DNA of 64,000 nucleotides from Erysipelotrichaceae bacterium (GTDB lineage Bacteria > Bacillota_I > Bacilli_A > Erysipelotrichales > Erysipelotrichaceae). The stretch lies in contig JAEEHC010000052.1 of NCBI GenBank assembly GCA_016280635.1, positions 1-64,000 of the forward strand, written 5' to 3'. Below the pieces are notes generated by a model, which was not told the DNA's origin, searched no databases, and worked only from the letters and a program-made list of their open reading frames with translations. Shown here one piece after another: positions 25,311 to 35,876 of the stretch; positions within the stretch are counted from its first letter, which is position 1; each line of letters opens with the position of its first letter. The position numbers and the translations under genes are program-made.

Positions 25311-25905
25311 TAATGCTTTCTCCTAAACACAGGATCACCTGTGACGGTACATAGAACAGCCAGATGGCGTAAGGAATGATCCGGTTTTCGGGTAACAGGT
25401 TATGAGCGCCGACACTGACGTCACACAGCCAGAACAGCATAAACCCCCAAAACCAGATGGGCTGCCTGAGACTTAAGGCATCCAGGCAGTTAAAGGTCAG
25501 ATTGACGATGTTGACCAGGGCCAGCAGATTGAGCAGGCTGAAGCGTCCCAATACCGTCAGAAGCGCTGCCATAACCACGCTGGCGGTTAACCGCCATTTC
25601 CAGAACTGCCGGTTATCCATCAGAATACCGTAGAGAATCTCCACGCTGACAAACAGTCCGACCGCCAAGAGATAGTGGTCATCACGGATGACCAGCAGGT
25701 AATCGGCAGCCAGCGTCAGCAGCCTGATCAGCAGAAACAGCGGGTGGCTGCTTTTAAACTGGCTGGCGGTAAGATGGAGCGCGTATAAAGCGCAAAGGGC
25801 AATGACGGCGAATTTTACCGCTGAGATGCCGGTCAGAGAAAACAGTTCGGCAGTCAGGATGATCAGGTAGAGCAGCGACTGGATGGCGATGAACAGCACT
25901 TTCAT
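25297..25905 (-). CDS. Multi-pass membrane protein, weakly YhhN-like
   Basis: 202 residues from the ATG at 25905. Open reading extends further upstream, but the extra 44 residues are basic and not membrane-like, so the internal start MKVLFIAIQSLLY is better. About eight hydrophobic helices are visible. AADYLLVIRDDHYLLAVGLFV and FWLCDVSVGAHNLL recall the conserved Asp/His positions of YhhN (lysoplasmalogenase-like) proteins, but the match is weak. A TATAAT sits only seven bases before the ATG, so a very short or absent 5' leader is possible. Confidence 0.65.
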   Translation of the reverse strand: MKVLFIAIQSLLYLIILTAELFSLTGISAVKFAVIALCALYALHLTASQFKSSHPLFLLIRLLTLAADYLLVIRDDHYLLAVGLFVSVEILYGILMDNRQFWKWRLTASVVMAALLTVLGRFSLLNLLALVNIVNLTFNCLDALSLRQPIWFWGFMLFWLCDVSVGAHNLLPENRIIPYAIWLFYVPSQVILCLGESINEEK

Positions 25906-26035
25906 GTTTCCATTATATAGCAGCGGAAAAACTGAATAAAGCCGAAAGAAGAACCGACGGCATTGAAATGGCTGATATCGAAGGGACTTTCCCCTCTTAT
26001 TGCGGTAGAATGGAATCAGAAAAAGGAGAATCATC

Positions 26036-26668
26036 ATGAAACTTCAGCTAGCCCTTGATACCCTGTCAATTGCCGACGGCATTGAACTGATGAGAAGAAT
26101 GGAAGAGCACATCGATATCATTGAGGTCGGTACGCCGATGATCATGGAATACGGCATGTCGGCGGTGCGCGCCTTTAAGTCAGCCTTTCCCGCTAAGACC
26201 ATACTGGCCGACGCCAAGATCATGGATGGCGGCCGGTTTGAGGCGGACAGCTGCTTCAGGGCCGGTGCCGACATCGTGACCGTTCTGGCAGTAGCCAATG
26301 ATCTGACCATCAAAGCGGCCCGGCAGAGCGCTCAAGAACATGGCGGTCGGCTGATGGCGGACATGATCGAAGCGCCGTTTTTCGCAAAAAGGGTCAGGGA
26401 ACTAGATGATCTGGGTGTCGACATCATCTGCGTGCATACCGCCTTTGATGTCAAGACCACCGGGAAAGATTCCTTTGCGGAATTAAGGCAGACTAATGAG
26501 ATCGTCCAAAACGCAAAAGTAGCCCTGGCCGGCGGCATTACCCTGGATAACCTGCAGTCGGTCATTGACATCGGGGCGGATACGGTAGTGGTAGGAACCG
26601 CCATCATAACTTCTGATGATCCGCTGGCGGTCGCGGCGGCCATGAAACGGCGCATCAGCGCCCGCTAA
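26036..26668 (+). CDS. hxlA: 3-hexulose-6-phosphate synthase
   Basis: 210 residues, full length for the orotidine-phosphate-decarboxylase superfamily. KLQLALD at the N-terminus, IDIIEVGTP, the DAKIMDGG metal motif (DxKxxD), DIICVHT and ALAGGI match HxlA and not UlaD-type decarboxylases. The enzyme condenses formaldehyde with ribulose 5-phosphate, or runs in reverse to make ribulose 5-phosphate. The usual partner, 6-phospho-3-hexuloisomerase (hxlB), is not adjacent. The RBS is AAAAGGAG. Probably monocistronic. Confidence 0.88.
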   Translation: MKLQLALDTLSIADGIELMRRMEEHIDIIEVGTPMIMEYGMSAVRAFKSAFPAKTILADAKIMDGGRFEADSCFRAGADIVTVLAVANDLTIKAARQSAQEHGGRLMADMIEAPFFAKRVRELDDLGVDIICVHTAFDVKTTGKDSFAELRQTNEIVQNAKVALAGGITLDNLQSVIDIGADTVVVGTAIITSDDPLAVAAAMKRRISAR

Positions 26669-26753
26669 AGCGGCCATGGTTCAGATGAAAAGTCGTCCGG
26701 CAGGCGACAAAAGTGCAGCCGGCATCGTCTATGATAATACCGGGAGGTAAATC

Positions 26754-26990
26754 ATGATCACATTGAAACAGGCCATCAGTAAGGCCAAAAAGCTTAATCC
26801 TGACTTCGACATTTACTCAGAATATGAAAGTGCCTACGTATTCTGCCAGGAAAAGTACCTGGATAACATTGGAGGCAAGGGAACCCCATTTGCTATCATG
26901 AAGGAAACCGGAGAGGCGATGCCTTTTACCGCTTTTCTTCTGATGATACCGGAGAATGAAGAGCCGGTTAAACTGAAAGTAAGAATATGA
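26754..26990 (+). CDS. Small conserved-looking protein of unknown function
   Basis: 78 residues with a strong GGGAGGTAA ribosome site and a terminator eight bases after the stop. It has no signal peptide or membrane helix. The composition is mixed, with an N-terminal helix (LKQAISKAKKLNPDFD) and a beta-like second half. No motif is recognised. The good signals on both sides make it a real gene. Confidence 0.65.
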   Translation: MITLKQAISKAKKLNPDFDIYSEYESAYVFCQEKYLDNIGGKGTPFAIMKETGEAMPFTAFLLMIPENEEPVKLKVRI

Positions 26991-26997
26991 GAAGCAG

Positions 26998-27018
26998 GCA
27001 ACGGAAACGTTGCTTTTT
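26998..27018 (+). terminator. Rho-independent terminator with GAAA tetraloop
   Basis: GCAACG and CGTTGC close a GAAA loop, followed by TTTTT. Confidence 0.85.
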
Positions 27019-27157
27019 CAGGTAATTGGCAGGCATTAATGCCATTATGCCGACAGTTTTCCCTCACTGAAAGAATAATGAAAGTTGCTGATTTACTAAA
27101 CAGTCTTTATGTGATAAGATAAAACAGTTGAAATTATAAGAGAGGTAAAAGAAAGAA

Positions 27158-29380
<2,223 letters not shown>

Positions 29381-29394
29381 TAACTGAACAGTTG

Positions 29395-29421
29395 CCGGGG
29401 GAGCAATCCCCCGGTTTTCTT
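29395..29421 (+). terminator. Rho-independent terminator of pnp
   Basis: CCGGGGG and CCCCCGG form a 7-bp stem with loop AGCAAT, followed by TTTTCTT. Confidence 0.9.
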
Positions 29422-29442
29422 ATGGGTGATCTGAGGCGGTAA

Positions 29443-29464
29443 TTGCGGCCGGAGCCGGCCGCAA
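29443..29464. repeat. GC-rich perfect inverted repeat
   Basis: TTGCGGCCGG and CCGGCCGCAA separated by AG. It lacks a T-run on the + strand and lies eight bases before the -35 of the antiterminator gene, so it could be a protein-binding site or a secondary terminator. Confidence 0.5.
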
Positions 29465-29471
29465 ATTGTGA

Positions 29472-29501
29472 TTGACGCTTTTACTTGGACGGAATTATAA
29501 T
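29472..29501 (+). promoter_or_regulatory. Promoter of the antiterminator gene
   Basis: TTGACG at 29472-29477 and TATAAT at 29496-29501 with an 18-base spacer. Transcription would begin near 29508, just before the RAT-like element. Confidence 0.7.
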
Positions 29502-29514
29502 GAAAACAGAAGTT

Positions 29515-29551
29515 AAGGTTTGTTACTCGGGATTCCTGGAGGCTTATCCTT
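29515..29551 (+). promoter_or_regulatory. RAT-like ribonucleic antiterminator
   Basis: The element starts AAGGTTTGTTACT and ends GGAGGCTTATCCTT. The AAGG/CCTT base and the internal TTGTTACT and AGGC elements match the layout of LicT/SacT binding RNAs (GGATTGTTACT...GGCAAAACC). An AT-rich hairpin (ACATAAT/ATTATGT) with TTTT follows directly at 29553-29572 and could be the terminator that it controls. The adjacent gene encodes a PRD antiterminator, suggesting self-regulation. Confidence 0.55.
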
Positions 29552-29616
29552 TGACATAATACGATTATGTTTTAGTGGGCAAATGGGAATTTTTTTATCA
29601 TATAACAGGTGAAGAC

Positions 29617-30447
29617 ATGAAGGTAATCAAGAACATCAATAACAATGTTGCTCACTGTACCGACTCGAAAGGCCGCGAGGTCGTTGTCTTTGGAAAGGGT
29701 ATTGGTTTTCATAAGCCCGGTGAAGAGATCCCGCTGCGTGACATCAACCGCACCTTCTACAACATCAAGGATACTGACTTCGGCATTCTCCGCGCCATTC
29801 CGACCGTGATCATCAATACGGCCATCACCATCATTGACTATGTCTCCGATGAACTGAATCTGAACTTTCCTTCTTCAGCGGCCATTACGCTGGCCGACCA
29901 TCTGCAGTTTGCCATTGAGAGAAAGGATAAGAACATCTACCTGGAGCAACCAATGCTTCAGGAGTTGAACATGCTGTATCCCAATGAGATGCAGGCTGCT
30001 CTGAAATCACTGAAGATCATCAGGGAAATGACCGGGGAAAAACTGCCCCGCATGGAGGCGGGAACGCTGGCCATGCACTTCATTGCCGACCGCATCAATG
30101 ACCGGGAAAGGAAGACGCTGGACACCGTAGAGATCACGGAAAAGTGCACTGAGATCATTGAAGAGGAATTCAGGATCTCCTTAGACCGCAGCAGCTTTAA
30201 TTACAGCCGTTTCATCACCCATCTGGATTATCTGTGCCGGAGATTGTCAGAGGGATCACAGATCGAATCGCAGAATGAAAAAATCATTGCGGAAGTGAAG
30301 AACGATTATCCGGAAGTGTTCAGGTGTGCGGAAAAGATCCGCAGATTTCTGAATCGTCAGTTTGACCAGCAGGTCTCTGATGAGGAGATCATGTACCTGG
30401 TCATCCACATAAACCGGCTGTTGTCAAGAATAGAAGAGCCTGCCTGA
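29617..30447 (+). CDS. PRD-domain transcription antiterminator (BglG/LicT/SacT family)
   Basis: 276 residues from the ATG at 29617, which follows AGGTGA. An in-frame ATG at 29575 would add 14 non-conserved residues and lacks a ribosome site. The N-terminal CAT RNA-binding domain (1-55) reads MKVIKNINNNVAHC. PRD1 and PRD2 follow, with the expected regulatory histidines: His95 (LADHLQ) and His154 (AMHFIADRIN) in PRD1, and those in RFITHLDYL and YLVIHINRL in PRD2. The protein binds a RAT hairpin and prevents early termination, under phosphorylation by PTS proteins. A beta-glucoside or sucrose PTS target is not in this window. Confidence 0.93.
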   Translation: MKVIKNINNNVAHCTDSKGREVVVFGKGIGFHKPGEEIPLRDINRTFYNIKDTDFGILRAIPTVIINTAITIIDYVSDELNLNFPSSAAITLADHLQFAIERKDKNIYLEQPMLQELNMLYPNEMQAALKSLKIIREMTGEKLPRMEAGTLAMHFIADRINDRERKTLDTVEITEKCTEIIEEEFRISLDRSSFNYSRFITHLDYLCRRLSEGSQIESQNEKIIAEVKNDYPEVFRCAEKIRRFLNRQFDQQVSDEEIMYLVIHINRLLSRIEEPA

Positions 30448-30478
30448 GCAGGACCTTACTTGATGATTTTGGTTTTCC

Positions 30479-30502
30479 GGTTGCCTGCGGGCAGCCTTTT
30501 TG
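30479..30502 (+). terminator. Rho-independent terminator
   Basis: GGTTGCC and GGCAGCC pair (one G-T) around a four-base loop, followed by TTTTTGG. Confidence 0.7.
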
Positions 30503-30576
30503 GTTGTCTTTTATTGCATGGCTGATGACAGTGGGCGGAAAATGAAAGTATAATAAATAAAAAAGGAGAGATGGTT

Positions 30577-31689
30577 ATGAGCGTTTTTACTGGTAAGGAA
30601 AAACTGAAACTCGGATTCGGCCTGATGCGTCTGCCGAAAAATGAAGACGGCTCGATCGACATTCCTCAGACCAGCCAGATGGTTGACGAATTCATTGCGG
30701 CCGGCGGCACTTATTTTGATACCGCTTTTGCCTATCCCGGTTCGGAAGAGGCCATCAGACAGGCTTTGGTTGAAAGATATCCCCGGGACAGCTACACTCT
30801 GGCTACCAAGCTGATGGTCAAGCCGGAAGGAGTAAGTGAAGAGCAGGCCAAGCAGGAGATCCATACATCTCTGCAGAGAAGCGGAGCCGGCTACTTTGAC
30901 TATTATCTCATTCATGCCATCCAGCGCAGCAATTACCGTAAATATGAGGATTATGGCATCTGGGAATATGTCCGTCAACTCAAGGATCAGGGCATAATCA
31001 GACATTACGGTTTTTCGTTCCACGGCGACCCTGATCTGCTGGAATGGCTGCTGGAAAAACATCCCGACGCTGAATTCGTGCAGCTGCAGATCAATTACGC
31101 CGACTGGGAAAACCCGGGTGTCAAGTCACGCATCAACTGGGAGATCTGTAAGAAACACGGTAAGCCTGTCGTGGTCATGGAACCGGTAAAGGGCGGCATT
31201 CTGGCTGATCCCATTGATACGGTAAAGGCCATCTTTGACCGGGAAAACAACGGCCTGTCCTATTCTTCCTGGGCTCTGCGCTTTGTGGCCGGCAAGGAAA
31301 ACCTGCTGGCCGTGCTGAGCGGCATGAGTTCCATTGAACAGATGCGGGATAATCTGAGTTTCATGAAGGATTTCCAGCCCTTAAACGAGCACGAAGAAGA
31401 GGTCATCAGAGAGGCTCAGCAAGCCATCAACGCCGACCAGTCGATTGCCTGCACCGGCTGCCGGTATTGCACCAAGGGCTGTCCGATGGGCATCCCGATT
31501 CCCGATATCTTCGCCGTTGAAAACCGCAAGAAAGGCAGCCCGGAATTCCGGACCAAACGGGAATATGCCATCGTTACCAATGAAAAGGGCAAGGCTTCTG
31601 ACTGCATTCAGTGCGGCCAGTGTGAAGGTGTCTGCCCCCAGCATCTTTCCATCATCGAACTGCTGCAGCAGTGCCGTATCTGGGAATAA
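30577..31689 (+). CDS. Aldo/keto reductase with C-terminal 4Fe-4S ferredoxin domain
   Basis: 370 residues from the ATG at 30577, which lies eight bases after AAGGAG; an ATG two codons earlier is too close. The aldo/keto reductase barrel is residues 1-285 (LGFGLMRLP; YFDTAFAYPGSEE with the catalytic Tyr; DYYLIHAI). The C-terminal domain has CTGCRYCTKGCPMG and CIQCGQCEGVCPQH, sites for iron-sulfur clusters. This layout is common in anaerobes; the substrate is unknown. A TATAAT lies 22 bases before the start, so it has its own promoter. Confidence 0.92.
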   Translation: MSVFTGKEKLKLGFGLMRLPKNEDGSIDIPQTSQMVDEFIAAGGTYFDTAFAYPGSEEAIRQALVERYPRDSYTLATKLMVKPEGVSEEQAKQEIHTSLQRSGAGYFDYYLIHAIQRSNYRKYEDYGIWEYVRQLKDQGIIRHYGFSFHGDPDLLEWLLEKHPDAEFVQLQINYADWENPGVKSRINWEICKKHGKPVVVMEPVKGGILADPIDTVKAIFDRENNGLSYSSWALRFVAGKENLLAVLSGMSSIEQMRDNLSFMKDFQPLNEHEEEVIREAQQAINADQSIACTGCRYCTKGCPMGIPIPDIFAVENRKKGSPEFRTKREYAIVTNEKGKASDCIQCGQCEGVCPQHLSIIELLQQCRIWE

Positions 31690-31715
31690 TCATTTGGTGA
31701 TCAATCGAGACAATA

Positions 31716-31745
31716 AAAATCACTTCCGCAATGGGAAGTGATTTT
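31716..31745. terminator. Bidirectional terminator between reductase and malic enzyme genes
   Basis: AAAATCACTTCC and GGAAGTGATTTT form a 12-bp stem with a six-base loop. A and T runs serve both strands. Confidence 0.85.
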
Positions 31746-31765
31746 CCATGGTTATGAGAAGATTA

Positions 31766-32938
31766 TTACCGGCGGTTGACGCCACTCTTTTTGGCCGCAT
31801 CAGCGACGGCCTTGGCGACGGCCGGGGCAACCCGCTTGTCAAAGGGGCGGGGAATGATGTATTCCTCACTGAGCTCTTCATCGCTGACCAGATCAGCCAG
31901 AGCAAGAGCGGCAGCCATCTTCATATCCTCATTGATCTGACTGGCCCTTACGTCAAAGGCCCCGCGGAAGACACCGGGGAAGGCCAGAACATTATTGATC
32001 TGGTTGGGGTAATCGCTCCGTCCGGTCGCTACGATGCGGGCTCCGCCTCTTTTCGCTTCTTCCGGGAAGATCTCCGGGGTCGGGTTGGCACAGGCGAAGA
32101 TGACGGCATCCCTGTTCATGGTCTTTACCATGTCAGCGTCAAGCAGGTTGGGGGCACTGACACCGATGAAGCAGTCTGCATTCTTAAGAGCGTCAGCCAG
32201 ACTTCCGGTTTCATTATGCGGATTGGTGATCTGGGCCATTTCCGCTTTAGCCCAGTTGAGATCTTTTCTATCCCTGCTGATGATGCCCTTGCGGTCGCAC
32301 ATGATGACATTGCGGAAGCCGTAATTGATCAGCAGCCGGACGATGGCGGTAGCGGCCGCGCCGGCTCCGGAAGTGACGACCTTGACCTCCTCTTTTTTCT
32401 TGCCGACGATGCGCATGGCGTTGATCATGCCGGCCAGGGTTATGATGGCGGTACCATGCTGGTCATCGTGGAAGACGGGGATGTCCAGTCTTTCCTTAAG
32501 CTTTCTTTCAATTTCAAAGCAGCGGGGCGCGGAGATGTCTTCCAGATTGATGCCGCCGAAGCTCTTGGCAATCAGTGCAACGGCATTGACGAACTCGTCG
32601 ACATCCTTGGTGTTGACGCAGATCGGGAAAGCATCGACATTGCCGAAACTCTTGAAGAGCACGCATTTGCCCTCCATGACCGGCATGCCGGCTGATGGAC
32701 CGATGTCACCCAGGCCAAGCACGGCGGTACCGTCGGTAATGACGGCGCAAAGGTTGCCTTTGGCGGTCAGATCGTAGGCCAGTTCTTCGTTCTTCTGGAT
32801 TTCCAGGCAGGGCTGGGCTACACCCGGGGTATAAGCCAGTGAAAGATCTTCGGCAGTTTCGACCGGAACCTTGCTGTCGACGGTGATCTTGCCCTTCCAC
32901 TGATAGTGTTTCTTTAATGATTCTTCTGCATAATTCAT
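31766..32938 (-). CDS. NAD(P)-dependent malic enzyme (oxaloacetate-decarboxylating)
   Basis: 390 residues, the short bacterial form. LAYTPGVAQPCLEI, FHDDQHGTAIITL and the Rossmann segment VVTSGAGAAATAIVRLL are diagnostic. It converts malate to pyruvate, CO2 and NAD(P)H in the cytoplasm; the cofactor cannot be told from sequence. It is the last gene of the minus-strand aspartase-fumarase-malic enzyme operon, ten bases after fumarase, with AGGAGAAAG before its ATG. Confidence 0.95.
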   Translation of the reverse strand: MNYAEESLKKHYQWKGKITVDSKVPVETAEDLSLAYTPGVAQPCLEIQKNEELAYDLTAKGNLCAVITDGTAVLGLGDIGPSAGMPVMEGKCVLFKSFGNVDAFPICVNTKDVDEFVNAVALIAKSFGGINLEDISAPRCFEIERKLKERLDIPVFHDDQHGTAIITLAGMINAMRIVGKKKEEVKVVTSGAGAAATAIVRLLINYGFRNVIMCDRKGIISRDRKDLNWAKAEMAQITNPHNETGSLADALKNADCFIGVSAPNLLDADMVKTMNRDAVIFACANPTPEIFPEEAKRGGARIVATGRSDYPNQINNVLAFPGVFRGAFDVRASQINEDMKMAAALALADLVSDEELSEEYIIPRPFDKRVAPAVAKAVADAAKKSGVNRR

Positions 32939-32948
32939 GTGCTTTCTC

Positions 32949-34298
32949 CTATATCATTTTCCGGTAGTCCATTAACCGGTCAAATTCTTCTTCGCTCAGA
33001 TAGCCCAACTGAAGCACGGCCTGCTTGAGCGTCAGGTCATTTTCATGAGCCAGATGGGCGACTTCCGCCGCCTTTTCATAGCCGATAGCCGGTGAAAGAG
33101 CGGTAACGGACATTAATGAGCGGTGAAGATACCCTTCCATGGCTTCCCTATTGGCCTTTAATCCGCTAAGGCAGTTGAGCCGGAAGCTGTTGATGCCCTC
33201 AGCCAGCAGCCTTACCGACTGCAGGAAGTTGTAGGCGATCACCGGGGCAAAGACATTGAGTTCAAAATTGCCCTGTGAGGCCGCAAAGCCGATGGCCGCG
33301 TCGTTTCCCATGACCTGAACGGCAACCATGGTCAGCGCTTCACATTGGGTTGGATTGACCTTGCCGGGCATGATGGAACTGCCCGGTTCGTTGGCCGGAA
33401 TGGTGATCTCACCCAGACCGCAGCGGGGTCCGGAAGCCATCCAGCGGATGTCATTGGCGATCTTCATCAAATCACCGGCCAGTGCCTTAAGACTTCCGTG
33501 AGCGAATACCAGAGAGTCCCGGCTGGTCAGGCCGTGGAACTTGTTTTCATCCGGGACAAAACTCAAACCAGTCAGTTCGGAAAGCTTGCGGCAGGTCAGG
33601 ATATCAAAGTCCTTTGGAGAATTGATGCCGGTACCAACGGCGGTGCCGCCGATGGCCAGTCGGGAAATGTATTTCAGAGAATCGCAGATCATTTCCCGGT
33701 CCGCTTCCAGCGAACTGCGATAACCGGAAAGCTCCTGGCTGAAGGAGAGTGGCGTGGCATCCATCAGGTGAGTACGTCCGCTTTTTATGAGGCCTTCATT
33801 CTCTTCTTCCAGTCTTTTGAATTCACGGATGATGGCATCCAAAGCCGGTAAGAGGCGGTTAGTGATGGCAAGCAGAGCTGCCATGTGCATGGCAGTCGGG
33901 AAGGTATCATTTGAGGACTGCGACATGTTGACATCGTCATTGGGGTGAACTTTCTTCAGACAGATGTGGCTTATTACCTCATTCACATTCATGTTGCTCT
34001 GGGTACCGGAACCGGTCTGCCAGACAACCAGAGGAAACTCATCCGGGTATTTGCCGGTGAGTATGTCATCACAGGCTGCAACGATGAGCTCCTTCTTTTC
34101 ACCGCTCAGTTTGCCGAGGTCATGGTTTACCAGCGCGCAGGCCTTTTTCAGCAGCACCAGAGCGCTGATGACTTCTTCAGGCATCTTTTCCTGACCGATG
34201 CGGAAGTTTTCCAGTGAACGCTGGCTCTGAGCGCCCCAAAGGTGGTCGGCATCTACCCTGACTTCACCAATGCTGTCCTTTTCAATCCGATAATTCAT
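32949..34298 (-). CDS. fumC: Class II fumarate hydratase
   Basis: 449 residues, full length. The signature GSSIMPGKVNPTQCEAL, SGRTHLMDATPLSF and the GSGTQSNMNVNEV motif are present. It hydrates fumarate to malate without an iron-sulfur cluster, so it tolerates oxygen. Its first 17 bases overlap the aspartase gene, indicating translational coupling. The product feeds the malic enzyme encoded next. Confidence 0.97.
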   Translation of the reverse strand: MNYRIEKDSIGEVRVDADHLWGAQSQRSLENFRIGQEKMPEEVISALVLLKKACALVNHDLGKLSGEKKELIVAACDDILTGKYPDEFPLVVWQTGSGTQSNMNVNEVISHICLKKVHPNDDVNMSQSSNDTFPTAMHMAALLAITNRLLPALDAIIREFKRLEEENEGLIKSGRTHLMDATPLSFSQELSGYRSSLEADREMICDSLKYISRLAIGGTAVGTGINSPKDFDILTCRKLSELTGLSFVPDENKFHGLTSRDSLVFAHGSLKALAGDLMKIANDIRWMASGPRCGLGEITIPANEPGSSIMPGKVNPTQCEALTMVAVQVMGNDAAIGFAASQGNFELNVFAPVIAYNFLQSVRLLAEGINSFRLNCLSGLKANREAMEGYLHRSLMSVTALSPAIGYEKAAEVAHLAHENDLTLKQAVLQLGYLSEEEFDRLMDYRKMI

Positions 34299-35709
34299 AG
34301 TAATCCTGCTTTCCCAAAATGCCCGGAGAGGTCATCTTGCGGTCATCCATCATGACATCCAGCTGCTGTTCGGTCAGCAGCCCTTCTTCCAGTACCAGTT
34401 CCCGGATGGTCCTTCCGGTCTTCAGCGCCTTCTTGGCGATCTCAGCGGACTTCTGGTAGCCCAGATACGGGGCCAGCGCGGTGACGGTACCGACTGAGCT
34501 GTCCAGCTGAGCGGCACAGTGTTCGCGGTTGGCGGTAATGCCGTCAATGCAGTTGTCGATCAGGGTGGCAATGCCGTTAGTGAGGGTTTCGATGGACTGG
34601 AAGAGATTGTAGAAGACTACCGGTTCAAAGGCGTTGAGTTCCAACTGTCCGGCTTCCGCGGCCATGGTGATGGTCTGGTCATTGCCGATGATGTTGAAGG
34701 CGATCTGGTTGACGACTTCGGGTATTACCGGATTGACTTTGCCGGGCATGATCGAGGAGCCGTTCTGCCGGGCCGGCAGATTGATCTCGCCGATGCCGGT
34801 GCGCGGACCGCTGGCGATCAGCCGCAGGTCGTTGCAGATCTTGGAAAGGGTAACAGCGAGGGCCTTGATGGAACCGGAAACGGCAACGAAGCCGTCGAGG
34901 TTCTGGGTAGCGTCAATCAGGTCTTCAGCCTGCTTGAGCCCCAGATGAGATACCTTGGAGAGGGTGGGAACGATCAGTTCCTCGTATTGAATGTCAGCGT
35001 TCAGTCCGGTGCCGATGGCGGTACCGCCAAGGTTGACGGTGTGCATTTCCGCTCCGACCTTGTCCAAACGCTTGCGGCAGCGGCGCACGGAGGTAGCGTA
35101 GCCGTTGAATTCCTGACCAAGTCGGATCGGTACGGCATCTTCCAGCTGGGTGCGTCCCATCTTGAGGATGTCGTCGAATTCCCGGGCCTTGGCATCAAAG
35201 GAAGTTATGAGCCTGTCCAGCTGTTCGTCGAGTCTGTCAAGCAGCCTGATGACGGCGATCTTGCCGGCCGTGGGAATGACGTCGTTGGTTGACTGACCCT
35301 TATTGACATCATCGGTGGGGCTGACGGACTGGTAGGCACCCTTGGGACGTCCCAGGATCTCCAGTGCCCGGTTGGCGATGACTTCGTTGGCATTCATGTT
35401 CATGCTGGTACCGGCTCCGCCCTGAATAGCGTCGACGATGAAACTGTCATGCAGTTTTCCGTCAATGATCTCGTCGCAGGCCTGTACGATGGCGTCTTTC
35501 TTGCGCTTGCTCAGCAGTGACGCATGAAAGTTGGCAAGTGCGCAGGCTTTCTTGACCATGGCAATGGCGATGATCATTTCCCGGTTTACCGGCTGGCCGG
35601 TAATGGGAAAGTTCTCTTTGGCCCGCAGTGAATGAATCCCGTAATAGGCATCAGCCGGAACCTGAAGAGTACCGACGGAATCCTGTTCTACCCGATATGA
35701 ATCGTCCAT
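34282..35709 (-). CDS. aspA: Aspartate ammonia-lyase
   Basis: 475 residues from the ATG at 35709, preceded by a GGGGG-type ribosome site. An upstream open stretch reaches 35817 but contains the promoter, so it is not coding. GSSIMPGKVNPVIPEVVNQ, AGTSMNMNANEV and GRTQLEDAVPI fit aspartase and not fumarase. It splits aspartate into fumarate and ammonia. As first gene of the aspA-fumC-malic enzyme operon it opens a route from aspartate to pyruvate. Confidence 0.96.
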   Translation of the reverse strand: MDDSYRVEQDSVGTLQVPADAYYGIHSLRAKENFPITGQPVNREMIIAIAMVKKACALANFHASLLSKRKKDAIVQACDEIIDGKLHDSFIVDAIQGGAGTSMNMNANEVIANRALEILGRPKGAYQSVSPTDDVNKGQSTNDVIPTAGKIAVIRLLDRLDEQLDRLITSFDAKAREFDDILKMGRTQLEDAVPIRLGQEFNGYATSVRRCRKRLDKVGAEMHTVNLGGTAIGTGLNADIQYEELIVPTLSKVSHLGLKQAEDLIDATQNLDGFVAVSGSIKALAVTLSKICNDLRLIASGPRTGIGEINLPARQNGSSIMPGKVNPVIPEVVNQIAFNIIGNDQTITMAAEAGQLELNAFEPVVFYNLFQSIETLTNGIATLIDNCIDGITANREHCAAQLDSSVGTVTALAPYLGYQKSAEIAKKALKTGRTIRELVLEEGLLTEQQLDVMMDDRKMTSPGILGKQDYYELSD

Positions 35710-35743
35710 AATAAAACCCCCTGTGGCATAAAAGCCCATATTC

Positions 35744-35772
35744 ATTATAAGTGATAAATGCCTTTTGGTTAA
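35744..35772 (-). promoter_or_regulatory. Promoter of the aspA-fumC-malic enzyme operon
   Basis: On the minus strand, TTAACC (35767-35772) and TATAAT (35744-35749) are separated by exactly 17 bases. The transcript would start near 35737, giving a leader of about 28 bases. Confidence 0.75.
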
Positions 35773-35777
35773 GCCCA

Positions 35778-35796
35778 ATGAGACTTTAAGACTCAT
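35778..35796. promoter_or_regulatory. Palindromic candidate operator near the aspA promoter
   Basis: ATGAG and CTCAT flank a near-palindromic core ACTTTAAGA. It is 19 bases long and lies six bases upstream of the aspA -35 box. It is consistent with a dimeric regulator site; the regulator is unknown. Confidence 0.45.
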
Positions 35797-35830
35797 ATGC
35801 TGGTGTGCCGGAGCCATTGAAGCCTGGCGG

Positions 35831-35859
35831 TTGTTATTTGAATGCGGCGGTGCTAGAAT
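35831..35859 (+). promoter_or_regulatory. Promoter of trmB
   Basis: TTGTTA at 35831-35836 and TAGAAT at 35854-35859 with a 17-base spacer. Confidence 0.6.
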
Positions 35860-35876
35860 AAGATAGGTGAAAACTG

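Noticed and set aside
31748-32695. 315-codon open frame antisense to the malic enzyme gene
   Set aside because: The minus-strand product is a clear malic enzyme; the antisense frame is rich in Gly/Asp/Val as expected from reversed codons.
34519-35292. 257-codon open frame antisense to aspA
   Set aside because: Shadow of the aspartase coding strand; no start signals or family resemblance.
35710-35817. Upstream extension of aspA
   Set aside because: It contains a near-consensus promoter and palindrome; the downstream ATG at 35709 fits the family start.
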